DNA of 64,000 bases, taken from contig NZ_FPJG01000006.1 of NCBI RefSeq assembly GCF_900119165.1, positions 8,470,001 through 8,534,000 of the forward strand. The letters run 5' to 3'. This document shows positions 55,325 to 64,000 of the stretch, one piece after another. The number at the start of each line of letters is the position of its first letter. Positions within the stretch are counted from its first letter, which is position 1. The position numbers and the translations under genes were made by a program. The DNA comes from Amycolatopsis australiensis. Its GTDB lineage: Bacteria; Actinomycetota; Actinomycetes; Mycobacteriales; Pseudonocardiaceae. Below the pieces are notes generated by a model. That model was not told the origin of the DNA, searched no databases, and saw only the letters and a program-made list of their open reading frames with translations.

Positions 55325-56928
55325 AGATCCTCGCCGCGGGGGTGGAGGGCAGCAACCCGCTCCTCAACATCATCATCTTCGCCCTCTTCGTGGTCATCAC
55401 GCTGGTGATCGTGTTCCGGGCCAGCCGCAACACGAAGACCGCGTCGGACTACTACGCCGCCGGCCGCGCGTTCACCGGCCCGCAGAACGGCATCGCGATC
55501 TCGGGTGACTACCTTTCCGCGGCGTCGTTCCTGGGTATCGCGGGCGCGATCGCCATCAACGGCTACGACGGCTTCCTCTACTCCATCGGCTTCCTCGTCG
55601 CGTGGCTCGTGGCATTGCTGCTGGTCGCCGAGCTGCTGCGCAACACCGGCAAGTTCACGATGGGCGACGTGCTGGCGTTCCGGATGAAGCAGCGTCCGGT
55701 GCGGGCGGCGGCGGCGACGTCGACGCTGATCGTGTCGTTCTTCTACCTGCTGGCGCAGATGGCCGGCGCCGGCGGCCTCGTCGCGCTGCTGCTCGGCGTC
55801 GAAGGCACCGGGGCGCAGGCGCTGGTCATCGCCGTGGTCGGCGTGATCATGATCGCCTACGTGCTGATCGGCGGCATGAAGGGCACCACCTGGGTGCAGA
55901 TCATCAAGGCCGCGCTGCTGATCATCGGCGCGCTCGCGATCACCCTGTGGGTCCTCGGCAAGTACGGCTTCAACTTCTCGAACCTGCTGCAGGCCGCCGT
56001 CGACAAGGCGGGCAAGGCCGGTCAGACGCTGCTCGGGCCGGGCAAGCAGTACGGCACCAACGGAACGTCCAAACTGGACTTCCTGTCGCTGGGCATCGCG
56101 CTGGTCCTGGGCACCGCCGGCCTGCCGCACGTCCTGATGCGCTTCTACACGGTGCCGACGGCGAAGGACGCGCGGCGCTCGGTGGTTTGGGCGATCGTGC
56201 TGATCGGCGTGTTCTACCTGTTCACGCTGGTGCTGGGCTACGGCGCCGGTGCGCTGGTCGGGCCCGACGCCATCAAGAAGGCGCCGGGCGGGGTCAACTC
56301 GGCCGCGCCGCTGCTCGCGCTGGAGCTGGGCGGCCCGGTGCTGCTGGGCCTGATCTCCGCGATCGCGTTCGCCACGATCCTCGCGGTGGTCGCCGGCCTG
56401 ACGATCACGGCGTCCGCGTCCTTCGCGCACGACGTCTACGCCAACGTCGTGAAGAAGGGCAAGACGTCGCCGGATTCGGAGGTCAGGGTCGCCCGGATCA
56501 CCGCGGTGGTGATCGGCGTGCTGGCCATCGGCGGCGGCATCCTGGCCAACGGGCAGAACGTCGCCTTCCTGGTCGCGCTGGCGTTCGCGGTCGCGGCGTC
56601 GGCGAACCTGCCCACGATCCTGTATTCGCTGTTCTGGAAGCGGTTCAACACCCAGGGCGCGCTGTGGTCGATCTACGGCGGCCTGGCCGTCACGATCGTG
56701 CTGATCGTGTTCTCGCCCGCGGTGTCCGGCAAGAGCACGTCGATGATCAAGCACGCCGACTTCGCCTGGTTCCCGCTGAGCAACCCGGGCATCGTCTCGA
56801 TCCCGGTCGCGTTCATCCTGGGCTGGCTCGGCACGGTCCTGTCCAAGGAGCACGACGAGAAGAAGTACGCCGAGATGGAGGTCCGCTCCCTGACCGGCGC
56901 GGGCGCCGAGAAGGCGGTCGTCCACTAA
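55321..56928 (+). CDS. actP: Cation/acetate symporter
   Basis: 535 aa from ATG 55321. SSS family with SDYYAAGRAFTGPQNG, SGDYLSAASFLGIAGAIA and GTAGLPHVLMRFYTVP, matching ActP. The pairing with a DUF485 gene supports acetate (or glycolate/propionate/pyruvate-like acid) uptake driven by sodium or protons. It is the last gene of the run starting with LytS/LytTR and ends before a strong hairpin. Confidence 0.92.
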   Translation: MKILAAGVEGSNPLLNIIIFALFVVITLVIVFRASRNTKTASDYYAAGRAFTGPQNGIAISGDYLSAASFLGIAGAIAINGYDGFLYSIGFLVAWLVALLLVAELLRNTGKFTMGDVLAFRMKQRPVRAAAATSTLIVSFFYLLAQMAGAGGLVALLLGVEGTGAQALVIAVVGVIMIAYVLIGGMKGTTWVQIIKAALLIIGALAITLWVLGKYGFNFSNLLQAAVDKAGKAGQTLLGPGKQYGTNGTSKLDFLSLGIALVLGTAGLPHVLMRFYTVPTAKDARRSVVWAIVLIGVFYLFTLVLGYGAGALVGPDAIKKAPGGVNSAAPLLALELGGPVLLGLISAIAFATILAVVAGLTITASASFAHDVYANVVKKGKTSPDSEVRVARITAVVIGVLAIGGGILANGQNVAFLVALAFAVAASANLPTILYSLFWKRFNTQGALWSIYGGLAVTIVLIVFSPAVSGKSTSMIKHADFAWFPLSNPGIVSIPVAFILGWLGTVLSKEHDEKKYAEMEVRSLTGAGAEKAVVH

Positions 56929-56990
56929 CCGGTCTTTCGGGGGTTCCGGGTGGCGGAGCCCCGATTCGGCACAGCCCCCACCAACCCCGG

Positions 56991-57031
56991 AGGCCGCCGC
57001 GAGGGTGTTCCCGATCCCCTCGCGGCGGCCT
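56991..57031. terminator. Bidirectional hairpin terminator
   Basis: AGGCCGCCGCGAGGG (56991-57005) and CCCTCGCGGCGGCCT (57017-57031) form a perfect 15-bp stem with an 11-nt loop between convergent actP (+) and the PEP-mutase-family gene (-). Confidence 0.8.
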
Positions 57032-57038
57032 TCGGCCA

Positions 57039-57776
57039 TCAGTACGGCAGTTTTCCTTCGGCGACGGCCCGCACGGTCGCCTCGAACTGCTTGCGGACGT
57101 ACTGCCACAGCCCGCCGCCCAGCGAAATCCTCGCCACCCCCAGTTCGGCGAGGCCGGCCAGGCCCGGGCTGCCCGGCCACGCGGGCGCGTTGACCGCTCC
57201 GCCGACACCCTGCACGAACTCCGCGATCAGCCCGGGCGTGCGCAGGTGGATCGGGTAGACGCAGTCGGCGCCCGCGTCGAGATAGGCCTTCGCCCGAGAG
57301 ATGCCGTCGGCCAGCGCCGCTTTCGGGTCGACTTCGCGGAACGAGTCGACCCGGGCGTTGATGACCAGGGCGTCGCCCGCCGCCTCGCGCAGGGCGGCGA
57401 TGCGCCCGGCCTGCTCGGCGACCGGCCGCACCTCGCCGGTGGCGTGGTCGGTGTCCTCGAAGTTGCAGCCGGCCGCACCCGCGTCGAGCAGCCGTCCCGC
57501 CAGCTCCGCGCCGGACAGGCCGTAGCCTGACTCGGCGTCGACGGTCACCGGCACGCCGACGGCCTTGGCGATCCGCGCGGCGGCCGCGAACATCTCGTCA
57601 GCGGGCGCCTTTTCGCCGTCGGCGAAGCCGAGGGCAGCCGCCACGGCGACCGAGCTGGTCGCCACGGCGGGGAACCCGGCGGCCTCGACGAGCTTGGCCG
57701 TGTCGGCGTCCCACGCGTTCGGCAGCACCAGCGGCTTGCCGGGCACGTGCAGCGCCTTGAGCGCGGCCGCGCTCAC
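57039..57776 (-). CDS. Isocitrate lyase/PEP mutase family protein
   Basis: 245 aa from GTG 57776, which overlaps the upstream stop (GTGA). TIM-barrel marks: LPNAWDADTAKLVEAAGFPAVATSS (quoted in part: LPNAWDADTAKLVE), VTVDAESGYG with metal-site Asp, CNFEDTDH, and VINARVDSF. The family includes 2-methylisocitrate lyase, PEP mutase and oxaloacetate-type lyases. The KKCGH motif of true lyases is absent, so the reaction is open. It is coupled to an AhpD-like gene. Confidence 0.87.
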   Translation of the reverse strand: MSAAALKALHVPGKPLVLPNAWDADTAKLVEAAGFPAVATSSVAVAAALGFADGEKAPADEMFAAAARIAKAVGVPVTVDAESGYGLSGAELAGRLLDAGAAGCNFEDTDHATGEVRPVAEQAGRIAALREAAGDALVINARVDSFREVDPKAALADGISRAKAYLDAGADCVYPIHLRTPGLIAEFVQGVGGAVNAPAWPGSPGLAGLAELGVARISLGGGLWQYVRKQFEATVRAVAEGKLPY

Positions 57777-58234
57777 GCGTCGCGCTTCGGGAGCGGCGTG
57801 TGGCTGGTGATCGTCATCCGGTTCCAGCTGTTGATCGCGATGATCTCCCACGCGACCGCGCGGTACTGGTCCTCGGTGAACACCTTCACCGCCTGCTCGT
57901 AGACGTCGTCGGGGACAGCCTGGGTCGCGGACAGCTTGGTCATCGCCTCGGTGAGGGCGAGGGCGGCCTGCTCCTGCTCGGTGAACAGGTCCGTCTCGCG
58001 CCAGCCGTCGAGCACGAACAGCCGCCGCGGCGACTCGCCCAGCTCCAGGGCGTCGCGGGAGTGCATGTCGAGGCAGTACGCGCAGCCGTTGATCTGGGAC
58101 GCGCGGGTCTTCACCAGTTCGAGGAGCTTGGGGTCGAGTCCGGCGTTCGCCCCGGCCTTGTTGACCTCCGCCTGCAGGTTCGCCATCGCCTGGTAGAGCT
58201 CGGGCGCCTGCCCGAGTCCGATTCGCTTCGTCAT
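57773..58234 (-). CDS. Carboxymuconolactone decarboxylase/AhpD-like protein
   Basis: 153 aa from ATG 58234. The AhpD-type motif INGCAYCLDMHSRDA carries the CxxC-x3-H redox/proton-relay site near residue 50, with KTRASQ before it. Family members are alkylhydroperoxidase-like enzymes. It is the first gene of a two-gene operon and is divergent from a MocR regulator 45 bp away, which probably controls it. Confidence 0.9.
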   Translation of the reverse strand: MTKRIGLGQAPELYQAMANLQAEVNKAGANAGLDPKLLELVKTRASQINGCAYCLDMHSRDALELGESPRRLFVLDGWRETDLFTEQEQAALALTEAMTKLSATQAVPDDVYEQAVKVFTEDQYRAVAWEIIAINSWNRMTITSHTPLPKRDA

Positions 58235-58254
58235 GCCACCACGCTAGCCCCAAC

Positions 58255-58298
58255 TGGTCCACGGGTATGGTCCAGTCACATGACGGATTCGTGGTCCA
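58255..58298. promoter_or_regulatory. MocR operator candidate: three direct repeats
   Basis: TGGTCCA occurs at 58255-58261, 58268-58274 and 58292-58298, all in the same orientation, across the divergent start region and the first codons of the MocR gene. MocR/PdxR/GabR regulators typically recognise direct repeats. Confidence 0.6.
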
Positions 58299-59662
58299 GT
58301 TCCGGGCTCGACGTCCACCTCGGCTGGCAGCCGTCGACGGGCCGCCGCGGTCTCGCCGCGGCGATCCGCACCGCCATCCGCGAGGGCCGGTGGCAGCCGG
58401 GCGCGGCGGTGCCCTCGACCCGCGCGCTGGCGCACGACCTCGGTGTCGCGCGCGGCACGGTCACGCGGGTGTACGCCGACCTCGCGGCCGAGGGCTACCT
58501 GCGCACGGCCCAGGGCGCGCCGACCCGGGTGGCGACCGCGGGGTCACTCCCCCAGTCCGCCCCACGGCAGGCGCCCCGCGACCCGGCGCCGCGCTGGGAC
58601 CTGCGGCCGGGACGCCCGGACCTGACGGCCTTCCCGCGTCAGGCGTGGATCACCGCGACGCGGCGCGCCCTGCTGCGGACCCCGGCGGCGGCGTTCGGCT
58701 ACGAGTCGGAGTTCGGCGCGCCGGAGCTGCGCGACACCCTCGCGGCATACCTGGCCCGCAGCCGCGGGGTGGTGGCCGACCCGGAGCGGATCGTGGTGTG
58801 CCACGGGTACTCGCACGCGGTCGCCGTGCTGTCCCGGGCGTTGTCCGGCCTGGGCGTCGGCGAAATCGCCTTCGAGAACCCGTCGTTCGGCAGGTACCGG
58901 TCCATCGCGGCGGCCCAGGGCCCGCGGGTGGTCGGCGTGCCGGTCGACGAGCACGGGATCGACGTGTCCGCCTTGGCCAGCCCGGCGGTGGTCGTGACGG
59001 CGGCACACCAGTACCCGACCGGCGTCACGCTGGCCCCGCCGCGACGGGCGGCACTGACCCGCTGGGCCACCGAGTCGGGGGCGTTCGTGCTGGAGGACGA
59101 CTACGACGGCGAGTTCCGCTTCGACCGTCAGCAGGTCGGGGCGTTGCAGGCGCTGGCGCCGGAGCGGGTGGTGTACGCGGGCACGGCGAGCAAGACGCTG
59201 GCGCCGGCCTTGCGCCTGGCGTGGCTGGTGCTGCCGCGGTCGCTGGTGGAGCCGGTCCGCGCGGCGATGGCCGACAGCGGTTCGCGCCCGGTGGTGCTGA
59301 ACCAGCTGGTGCTGGCGGAGCTGATCGACTCGGGCGCGTACGACCGGCACGTCCGCCGCAGCCGCGCCGAGTACCGCTCACGCCGTGCGCGCCTGCTGGC
59401 CGCGTTGCCGGACTCGGTGCGCCCGCGAGGCATCGCGGCGGGCCTGCACCTGCTGCTGATGCTGCCGGCGGACGGCCCCTCGGAAGCGACGGCGCTGGCG
59501 GCCTGCCGCCGCCGCGCGATCGGCATCGAGGGCCTGTCGGGCTACTGGATGGAGCCCGGCGGCCCGGGAGGCCTGATCGTCGGCTACGCGGCGACGCCGA
59601 AACACGCGTTCGCGGGAGCCACGCAGACGTTGGTGGAAGCCCTCTGGGAAATCACCTCCTGA
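58280..59662 (+). CDS. MocR family regulator (GntR HTH + aminotransferase-like domain)
   Basis: 460 aa from ATG 58280. The N-terminal winged HTH is at residues 20-80 (AAIRTAIREGRWQPGAAVPSTRALAHDLG, quoted in part: ALAHDLGVARGTVTRVYADL). A fold-type I aminotransferase domain follows with HQYPTGVTL, LEDDYDGEF and the PLP Lys region YAGTASKTLAPALRLAW. MocR proteins sense PLP or an amino compound. It is divergent from the AhpD/PEP-mutase operon and probably autoregulated through TGGTCCA repeats. Confidence 0.92.
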   Translation: MTDSWSSSGLDVHLGWQPSTGRRGLAAAIRTAIREGRWQPGAAVPSTRALAHDLGVARGTVTRVYADLAAEGYLRTAQGAPTRVATAGSLPQSAPRQAPRDPAPRWDLRPGRPDLTAFPRQAWITATRRALLRTPAAAFGYESEFGAPELRDTLAAYLARSRGVVADPERIVVCHGYSHAVAVLSRALSGLGVGEIAFENPSFGRYRSIAAAQGPRVVGVPVDEHGIDVSALASPAVVVTAAHQYPTGVTLAPPRRAALTRWATESGAFVLEDDYDGEFRFDRQQVGALQALAPERVVYAGTASKTLAPALRLAWLVLPRSLVEPVRAAMADSGSRPVVLNQLVLAELIDSGAYDRHVRRSRAEYRSRRARLLAALPDSVRPRGIAAGLHLLLMLPADGPSEATALAACRRRAIGIEGLSGYWMEPGGPGGLIVGYAATPKHAFAGATQTLVEALWEITS

Positions 59663-59677
59663 CCGGTCCGCGGGCCG

Positions 59678-60403
59678 TCAGAACCAGCAACCGGGGCGGA
59701 CGCGAAGCAGTTCCGTCCGCAGCACGGGCGTCCCGTCGACCGGCGCCGGATCATCGGCAGTCGGCTGGATTCCACCGGCGGCGACCTTGTCTAGCGTCTT
59801 CAGCCCTTCGGCGCCGACCGTCCCGAAGACCGTGTAGTTCGGCCGCAGCGCGGAATCGCCGTACACGACGAAGAACTGCGAGCCGTTCGTGTCCGGTCCC
59901 GCGTTGGCCATCGCCAGCAACCCGCGCGCGTACACCCGCCGAGCCCCGGTCGGGTCGGTCGGCGCGGGCGGCAGGTCCACCGGCAGCTCGTCCTTGTACT
60001 TGTAGCCCGGGCCGCCTTCGCCGGTCGCGGTCGGGTCGCCGCACTGCAGGACCTTCAACGTCGGGTACGCCGTGAGCCGGTGGCACACCGTGTGGTCGTA
60101 GAACCGGTGCCGCGCCAGGTGCAGGAAGCTCTGCACGGTGCACGGCGCCTTCGCCCGGTCGAGCCGCAGCGGCAGCGCGCCCTGGGTGGTCGGGATCGCG
60201 ACGTCGACCTGGCCGTGACTCGGCGTGTGCCGCGGGTCGGGCGGCAGCGGTACCGGCCGCGCGGGCGGGTCGTCGGGCGTCCCGGTGTACTGGCAGGGCC
60301 CGTGCGTCGTCTTCGGCGGCGGCGCGTCGGCCGCGGTGGCGACGCCGTTGCCGGCCACGAACAACGCGCCGGCCGCCAGCGCGGTGACGAGTGTCTTCTT
60401 CAT
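59678..60403 (-). CDS. Secreted cyclophilin-type peptidyl-prolyl isomerase
   Basis: 241 aa from ATG 60403 with a signal peptide (MKKTLVTALAAGALFVAGNG, cleavage near ATAA). A Pro-rich linker of about 45 residues precedes a cyclophilin domain: FLHLARHRFYDHTVCHRL, GLLAMANAGPDTNGSQFFVVYGD (quoted in part: PDTNGSQFFVVYGD), and NYTVFGTV. It helps fold exported proteins. The usual FxxFxR active-site Arg is replaced by a CHRL segment, and several Cys (CQY, CTVQ, CHRL, CGDP, CWF) suggest disulfides. Confidence 0.88.
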   Translation of the reverse strand: MKKTLVTALAAGALFVAGNGVATAADAPPPKTTHGPCQYTGTPDDPPARPVPLPPDPRHTPSHGQVDVAIPTTQGALPLRLDRAKAPCTVQSFLHLARHRFYDHTVCHRLTAYPTLKVLQCGDPTATGEGGPGYKYKDELPVDLPPAPTDPTGARRVYARGLLAMANAGPDTNGSQFFVVYGDSALRPNYTVFGTVGAEGLKTLDKVAAGGIQPTADDPAPVDGTPVLRTELLRVRPGCWF

Positions 60404-60666
60404 CCTGCACGCCCTCCCAGTGATCGCCCGGTTCCGGAGCGCCCCGCAGTCTAGGGCCCGGCACCGACAGCCAGAACCGGCGAAAGTCGCCCATGTCAAC
60501 CGGTCGGGTGAACCTCGGCGGCGGCCCCCCGGAAATTGTCGGACCCCCGGCGCACGATGGTCAGCACGCGGCGAACCCGCCGCCAACGAGGGAGGGCACC
60601 ATGGAATTCCGGCGAAGATCCGTTGCCGTGGCACGGTTTCTGTTCACGACGCTGGCCCGGGCCGCG
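60404..60666. other. Intergenic stretch upstream of the cyclophilin gene
   Basis: 263 bp between the meaB stop and the cyclophilin start, both minus strand. A plus-strand ATG at 60601 behind GAGGGCACC opens a short frame, but it runs antisense into meaB and has no recognisable product. I see no hairpin or operator worth calling. Confidence 0.4.
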
Positions 60667-61632
60667 CTACCGCCGCAGATCCGCGATCAGCTCTTCCGCG
60701 GCGGCGAACGGATCGATCTGCCGGGCCACCACGCGTTCGGCGACCCCGGCGAGCCGTCCGCCGCCGCGCAGGTCCACCAGCTCGGCGCGCAACCGCCGGA
60801 GCGCGATGGCCTCGATCTCTTCGCGCGCCCGCTGGACGCGACGCCGGGACAGCTCGCCGTGTTCGGCGAGCCAGTCGTGATGGGCGGCGAGGGCGCGCAC
60901 GACCTCGTCGATGCCCTCACCTTTCGCCGCGACGGTCCGCACGATCGGCTGGCGCCAGGCGGGCCCCCGGATCTCCCGGCGCGCCAGGGAAATCATCTGC
61001 TTGAGGTCGTGCACCGTCGCGTCGGCGCCCTCGCGGTCCGCCTTGTTCACGACGAACACGTCGGCGATCTCGAGCACCCCGGCCTTCGCCGCCTGGATCC
61101 CGTCACCCATGCCCGGCGCGAGCAGCACCACCGTGGTGTCGGCCAGCTTCACGACGTCCACTTCGGACTGTCCGACGCCCACGGTCTCGATCAGTACCAC
61201 GTCGAAGCCCGCGGCGTCGAGCACGCGCACGGCCTGCGGGGTCGCCCAGGAAAGGCCGCCGAGGTGCCCGCGCGTGGCCATCGAGCGGATGAACACGCCG
61301 GGGTCGGTGGCGTGCTCGGTCATCCGGATCCGGTCGCCGAGGAGCGCGCCGCCGGAAAACGGCGAAGACGGGTCGATGGCGAGGACCCCGACGCGTTTGC
61401 CTTCCGCGCGCAACGCGGTGAGCAGCGCCGAAGTCGAAGTCGACTTGCCGACGCCGGGCGGACCGGTGAGCCCGACGACCCGGGCCCGTCCGGTGTGCGG
61501 GGTCAGCGCCCGCGCGATCTCGGCGACGCGGGGGTGGGCGTCTTCGACGAGCGACAGCAGCCGCGCGACGGCACGGGGCTGCCCGTCCCGCGCGCGGCCG
61601 ACCAGGTCGTCGAGGTCGGGTGCGCCGGCCAC
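60667..61632 (-). CDS. meaB: Methylmalonyl-CoA mutase-associated GTPase MeaB
   Basis: 321 aa from GTG 61632, directly after the thiolase stop. G1 is GLTGPPGVGKSTSTSALL, then DPSSPFSGGALLGDRIRM, VETVGVGQSEVDV (G3/Switch) and NKADREGAD (G4). MeaB/ArgK guards the B12-dependent methylmalonyl-CoA mutase by controlling cofactor loading and exchange. The mutase genes are not in the window. Co-location with thiolase and the divergent epimerase gives a propionyl/methylmalonyl-CoA context. Confidence 0.95.
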   Translation of the reverse strand: MAGAPDLDDLVGRARDGQPRAVARLLSLVEDAHPRVAEIARALTPHTGRARVVGLTGPPGVGKSTSTSALLTALRAEGKRVGVLAIDPSSPFSGGALLGDRIRMTEHATDPGVFIRSMATRGHLGGLSWATPQAVRVLDAAGFDVVLIETVGVGQSEVDVVKLADTTVVLLAPGMGDGIQAAKAGVLEIADVFVVNKADREGADATVHDLKQMISLARREIRGPAWRQPIVRTVAAKGEGIDEVVRALAAHHDWLAEHGELSRRRVQRAREEIEAIALRRLRAELVDLRGGGRLAGVAERVVARQIDPFAAAEELIADLRR

Positions 61633-62820
<1,188 letters not shown>

Positions 62821-62957
62821 GGCGTCCTCCAAGCATCGGCGCATGGGCAGTTTTCCCGACCATACCCGGGTGACGGCCATCTTGATGGAGCCAGTGTGAG
62901 GCGGGGCACGCGACGATTCCGGGCCGCGGCGGCGCGCGGGCCCCCTATCCTGCCTCC

Positions 62958-63413
62958 ATGAATGACGCCCTGCGGCCGTTCGTGACGGCCATCGACCACG
63001 TCGGCATCGCGGTCCCGGACCTGGACGCGGCCATCGAGTTCCACCGCGCGCACTTCGGCCTGGAGGTCGCGCACGAGGAGGTGAACGAGGAGCAGGGAGT
63101 GCGGGAGGCGATGCTGCGCGCCCCCGGCACGGCGGCCACGGAGACCCAGATCCAGCTGCTGGCCCCGCTGCGCGACGACTCGGCGATCGGCAAGTTCCTG
63201 GCCAAGAGCGGCCCGGGACTGCAGCAGCTGGCCTACCGCGTGTCCGATGTGGACGCAGCAGCGGCAGCACTGCGGGAGCAGGGCCTGCGCCTGCTGTACG
63301 AGACGGCGAAGCGCGGCACCTCCAACAGCAGGGTCAACTTCGTCCACCCGAAGGACGCGGGCGGCGTGCTGGTGGAACTGGTCGAGCCGGCCAAGGACAC
63401 CACGGCCCACTGA
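62958..63413 (+). CDS. mce: Methylmalonyl-CoA epimerase
   Basis: 151 aa from ATG 62958. VOC fold with [18 protein letters not shown] at the start (metal His), an E-rich loop [30 protein letters not shown] in the second module, and [15 protein letters not shown] with the last metal ligand. It interconverts (2S)- and (2R)-methylmalonyl-CoA ahead of the mutase. It is divergent from thiolase-meaB, consistent with a shared propionate route. Confidence 0.94.
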   Translation: MNDALRPFVTAIDHVGIAVPDLDAAIEFHRAHFGLEVAHEEVNEEQGVREAMLRAPGTAATETQIQLLAPLRDDSAIGKFLAKSGPGLQQLAYRVSDVDAAAAALREQGLRLLYETAKRGTSNSRVNFVHPKDAGGVLVELVEPAKDTTAH

Positions 63414-63647
63414 CGCGAGCCCGTTCGCGCACGGCGACTGCACCGCGAAGGCAGGCGACCAACGGCGGACCGCAGCGCGACGGCATCACGTCCGGCGACA
63501 TGCCCGGCCACCGGGCCGGCAACCCACCGGTTCCCGGACAACCCGCCCCGACCGGAACGACCGGCGCCAAGCCGGCCCCGGGCGGCTCAAAGCCCACGCA
63601 GGGCCGCACGGCCGAGCCGCAACCACGGCCGCACGGCCCCGCCTCGG

Positions 63648-64000
63648 CTAAGCCGGCGCCGTTTTCGAGACCAGGGCGTCGGCGATGAATGTCAGCTCGC
63701 CGTCGAACTCGGCGGGGAGGTCGTCGTCCGAGTGGCGGGCCGTCGCGTGGCGGTGGCTCACCGCCCGGGCCAGCAGGCCCGAGGCGTGCTCCACGTCCGC
63801 CGGGGGCAACACTCCGCCGGTGGCCGCCAGGATCACCGCGCGGACCTGGCGCACCAGCACCTGGAAGCGCTCGTGCAAGGCGTCGCGGACCACGTGGTGG
63901 GTGTCGGCCTCGCGCCACAGCAGGTGGGACAGGCCCAATGACCTGCTGAACCGGTGGTCGAGTTCGCGAACCAGCCGCCGCAGGCTGCCCGCGAGGTCAC
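63648..64000 (-). CDS. C-terminal part of an unidentified protein, possibly a TetR regulator
   Basis: The frame stays open from the stop at 63648 to the window edge, so the start lies beyond 64000. The 117 visible residues are helical (RRLVRELDHRFSRSL, LLWREADTHHVVRDALHERF, VRQVRAVILAATGGVLPP). They look like the ligand/dimerisation half of a TetR regulator. The HTH would lie outside the window, so this is a suggestion only. The 234 bp between it and mce hold nothing recognisable. Confidence 0.55.
   Translation of the reverse strand, partial: DLAGSLRRLVRELDHRFSRSLGLSHLLWREADTHHVVRDALHERFQVLVRQVRAVILAATGGVLPPADVEHASGLLARAVSHRHATARHSDDDLPAEFDGELTFIADALVSKTAPA

Overview
The window is 64 kb of very G+C-rich DNA with strong third-position G/C bias, densely packed genes, many GTG/TTG starts and many 4-base ATGA/GTGA overlaps. 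Together with the gene content (MeaB/methylmalonyl-CoA epimerase, F420-dependent oxidoreductase, mycobacterial-type GlgP, HxlR/PadR/MarR/ECF42 regulators) this points to an actinomycete. I infer the Pseudonocardiaceae, probably Amycolatopsis; no rRNA or tRNA gene is present to prove it.

Layout. 1-7.1 kb: end of ilvA, a NADAR protein, a GntR-controlled amidohydrolase/permease pair, a hexapeptide acyltransferase, a nucleoside hydrolase and an NlpC/P60 hydrolase. 7.1-16.6 kb: regulator/enzyme pairs. Three HxlR regulators (7981, 11439, 12264) each sit opposite an enzyme gene, an ECF42 sigma factor is in an operon with its DGPF/YCII and VOC partners, and MarR/MFS and PadR/FAD-monooxygenase modules follow. 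16.6-19.8 kb: GNAT, a Tat-signal SDR, a GntR-TetR fusion regulator and a DUF2306 membrane protein. 19.9-23.1 kb: a secreted GH18 chitinase gene split by a 2,211-bp element bounded by perfect 18-bp direct repeats. The element carries a truncated TPR gene, cutA, an ankyrin-repeat gene and what may be the tail of an integrase. 23.1-30.4 kb: LysR/DUF427, an acid phosphatase, two methyltransferases, enoyl-CoA hydratase, an ABC ATPase, and a cysteine dioxygenase/rhodanese operon preceded by a Cys leader peptide. 30.4-39 kb: F420 oxidoreductase, glycogen phosphorylase, zinc metalloprotease, YbbN-type co-chaperone, a 96-bp tandem repeat array and small genes.

39-50 kb is a coherent mannoside-use locus. 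Two secreted GH92 alpha-mannosidases lie opposite an operon of LacI regulator, mannose-6-phosphate isomerase and an FrcABC-type sugar importer. GACAAC-GTTGTC-type operators lie in the divergent promoter, on the lacI start codon and inside manA. 50-57 kb: an orphan cyclase-like protein, then a LytS/LytTR two-component system leading into two sodium:solute (acetate-type) symporters with their small membrane partners; a 22-bp perfect palindrome sits in front of the first symporter. 57-64 kb: a PEP-mutase-family/AhpD pair opposite a MocR regulator, a secreted cyclophilin, and a propionate/methylmalonyl-CoA group (meaB, thiolase, methylmalonyl-CoA epimerase).

The most unusual region is the interrupted chitinase. 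Removing one 18-bp repeat plus the interior restores one uninterrupted 318-codon reading frame. Repeated 11-mers lie near both ends, and the element has no complete recombinase, so it looks like the decayed or non-autonomous remnant of an integrative element.
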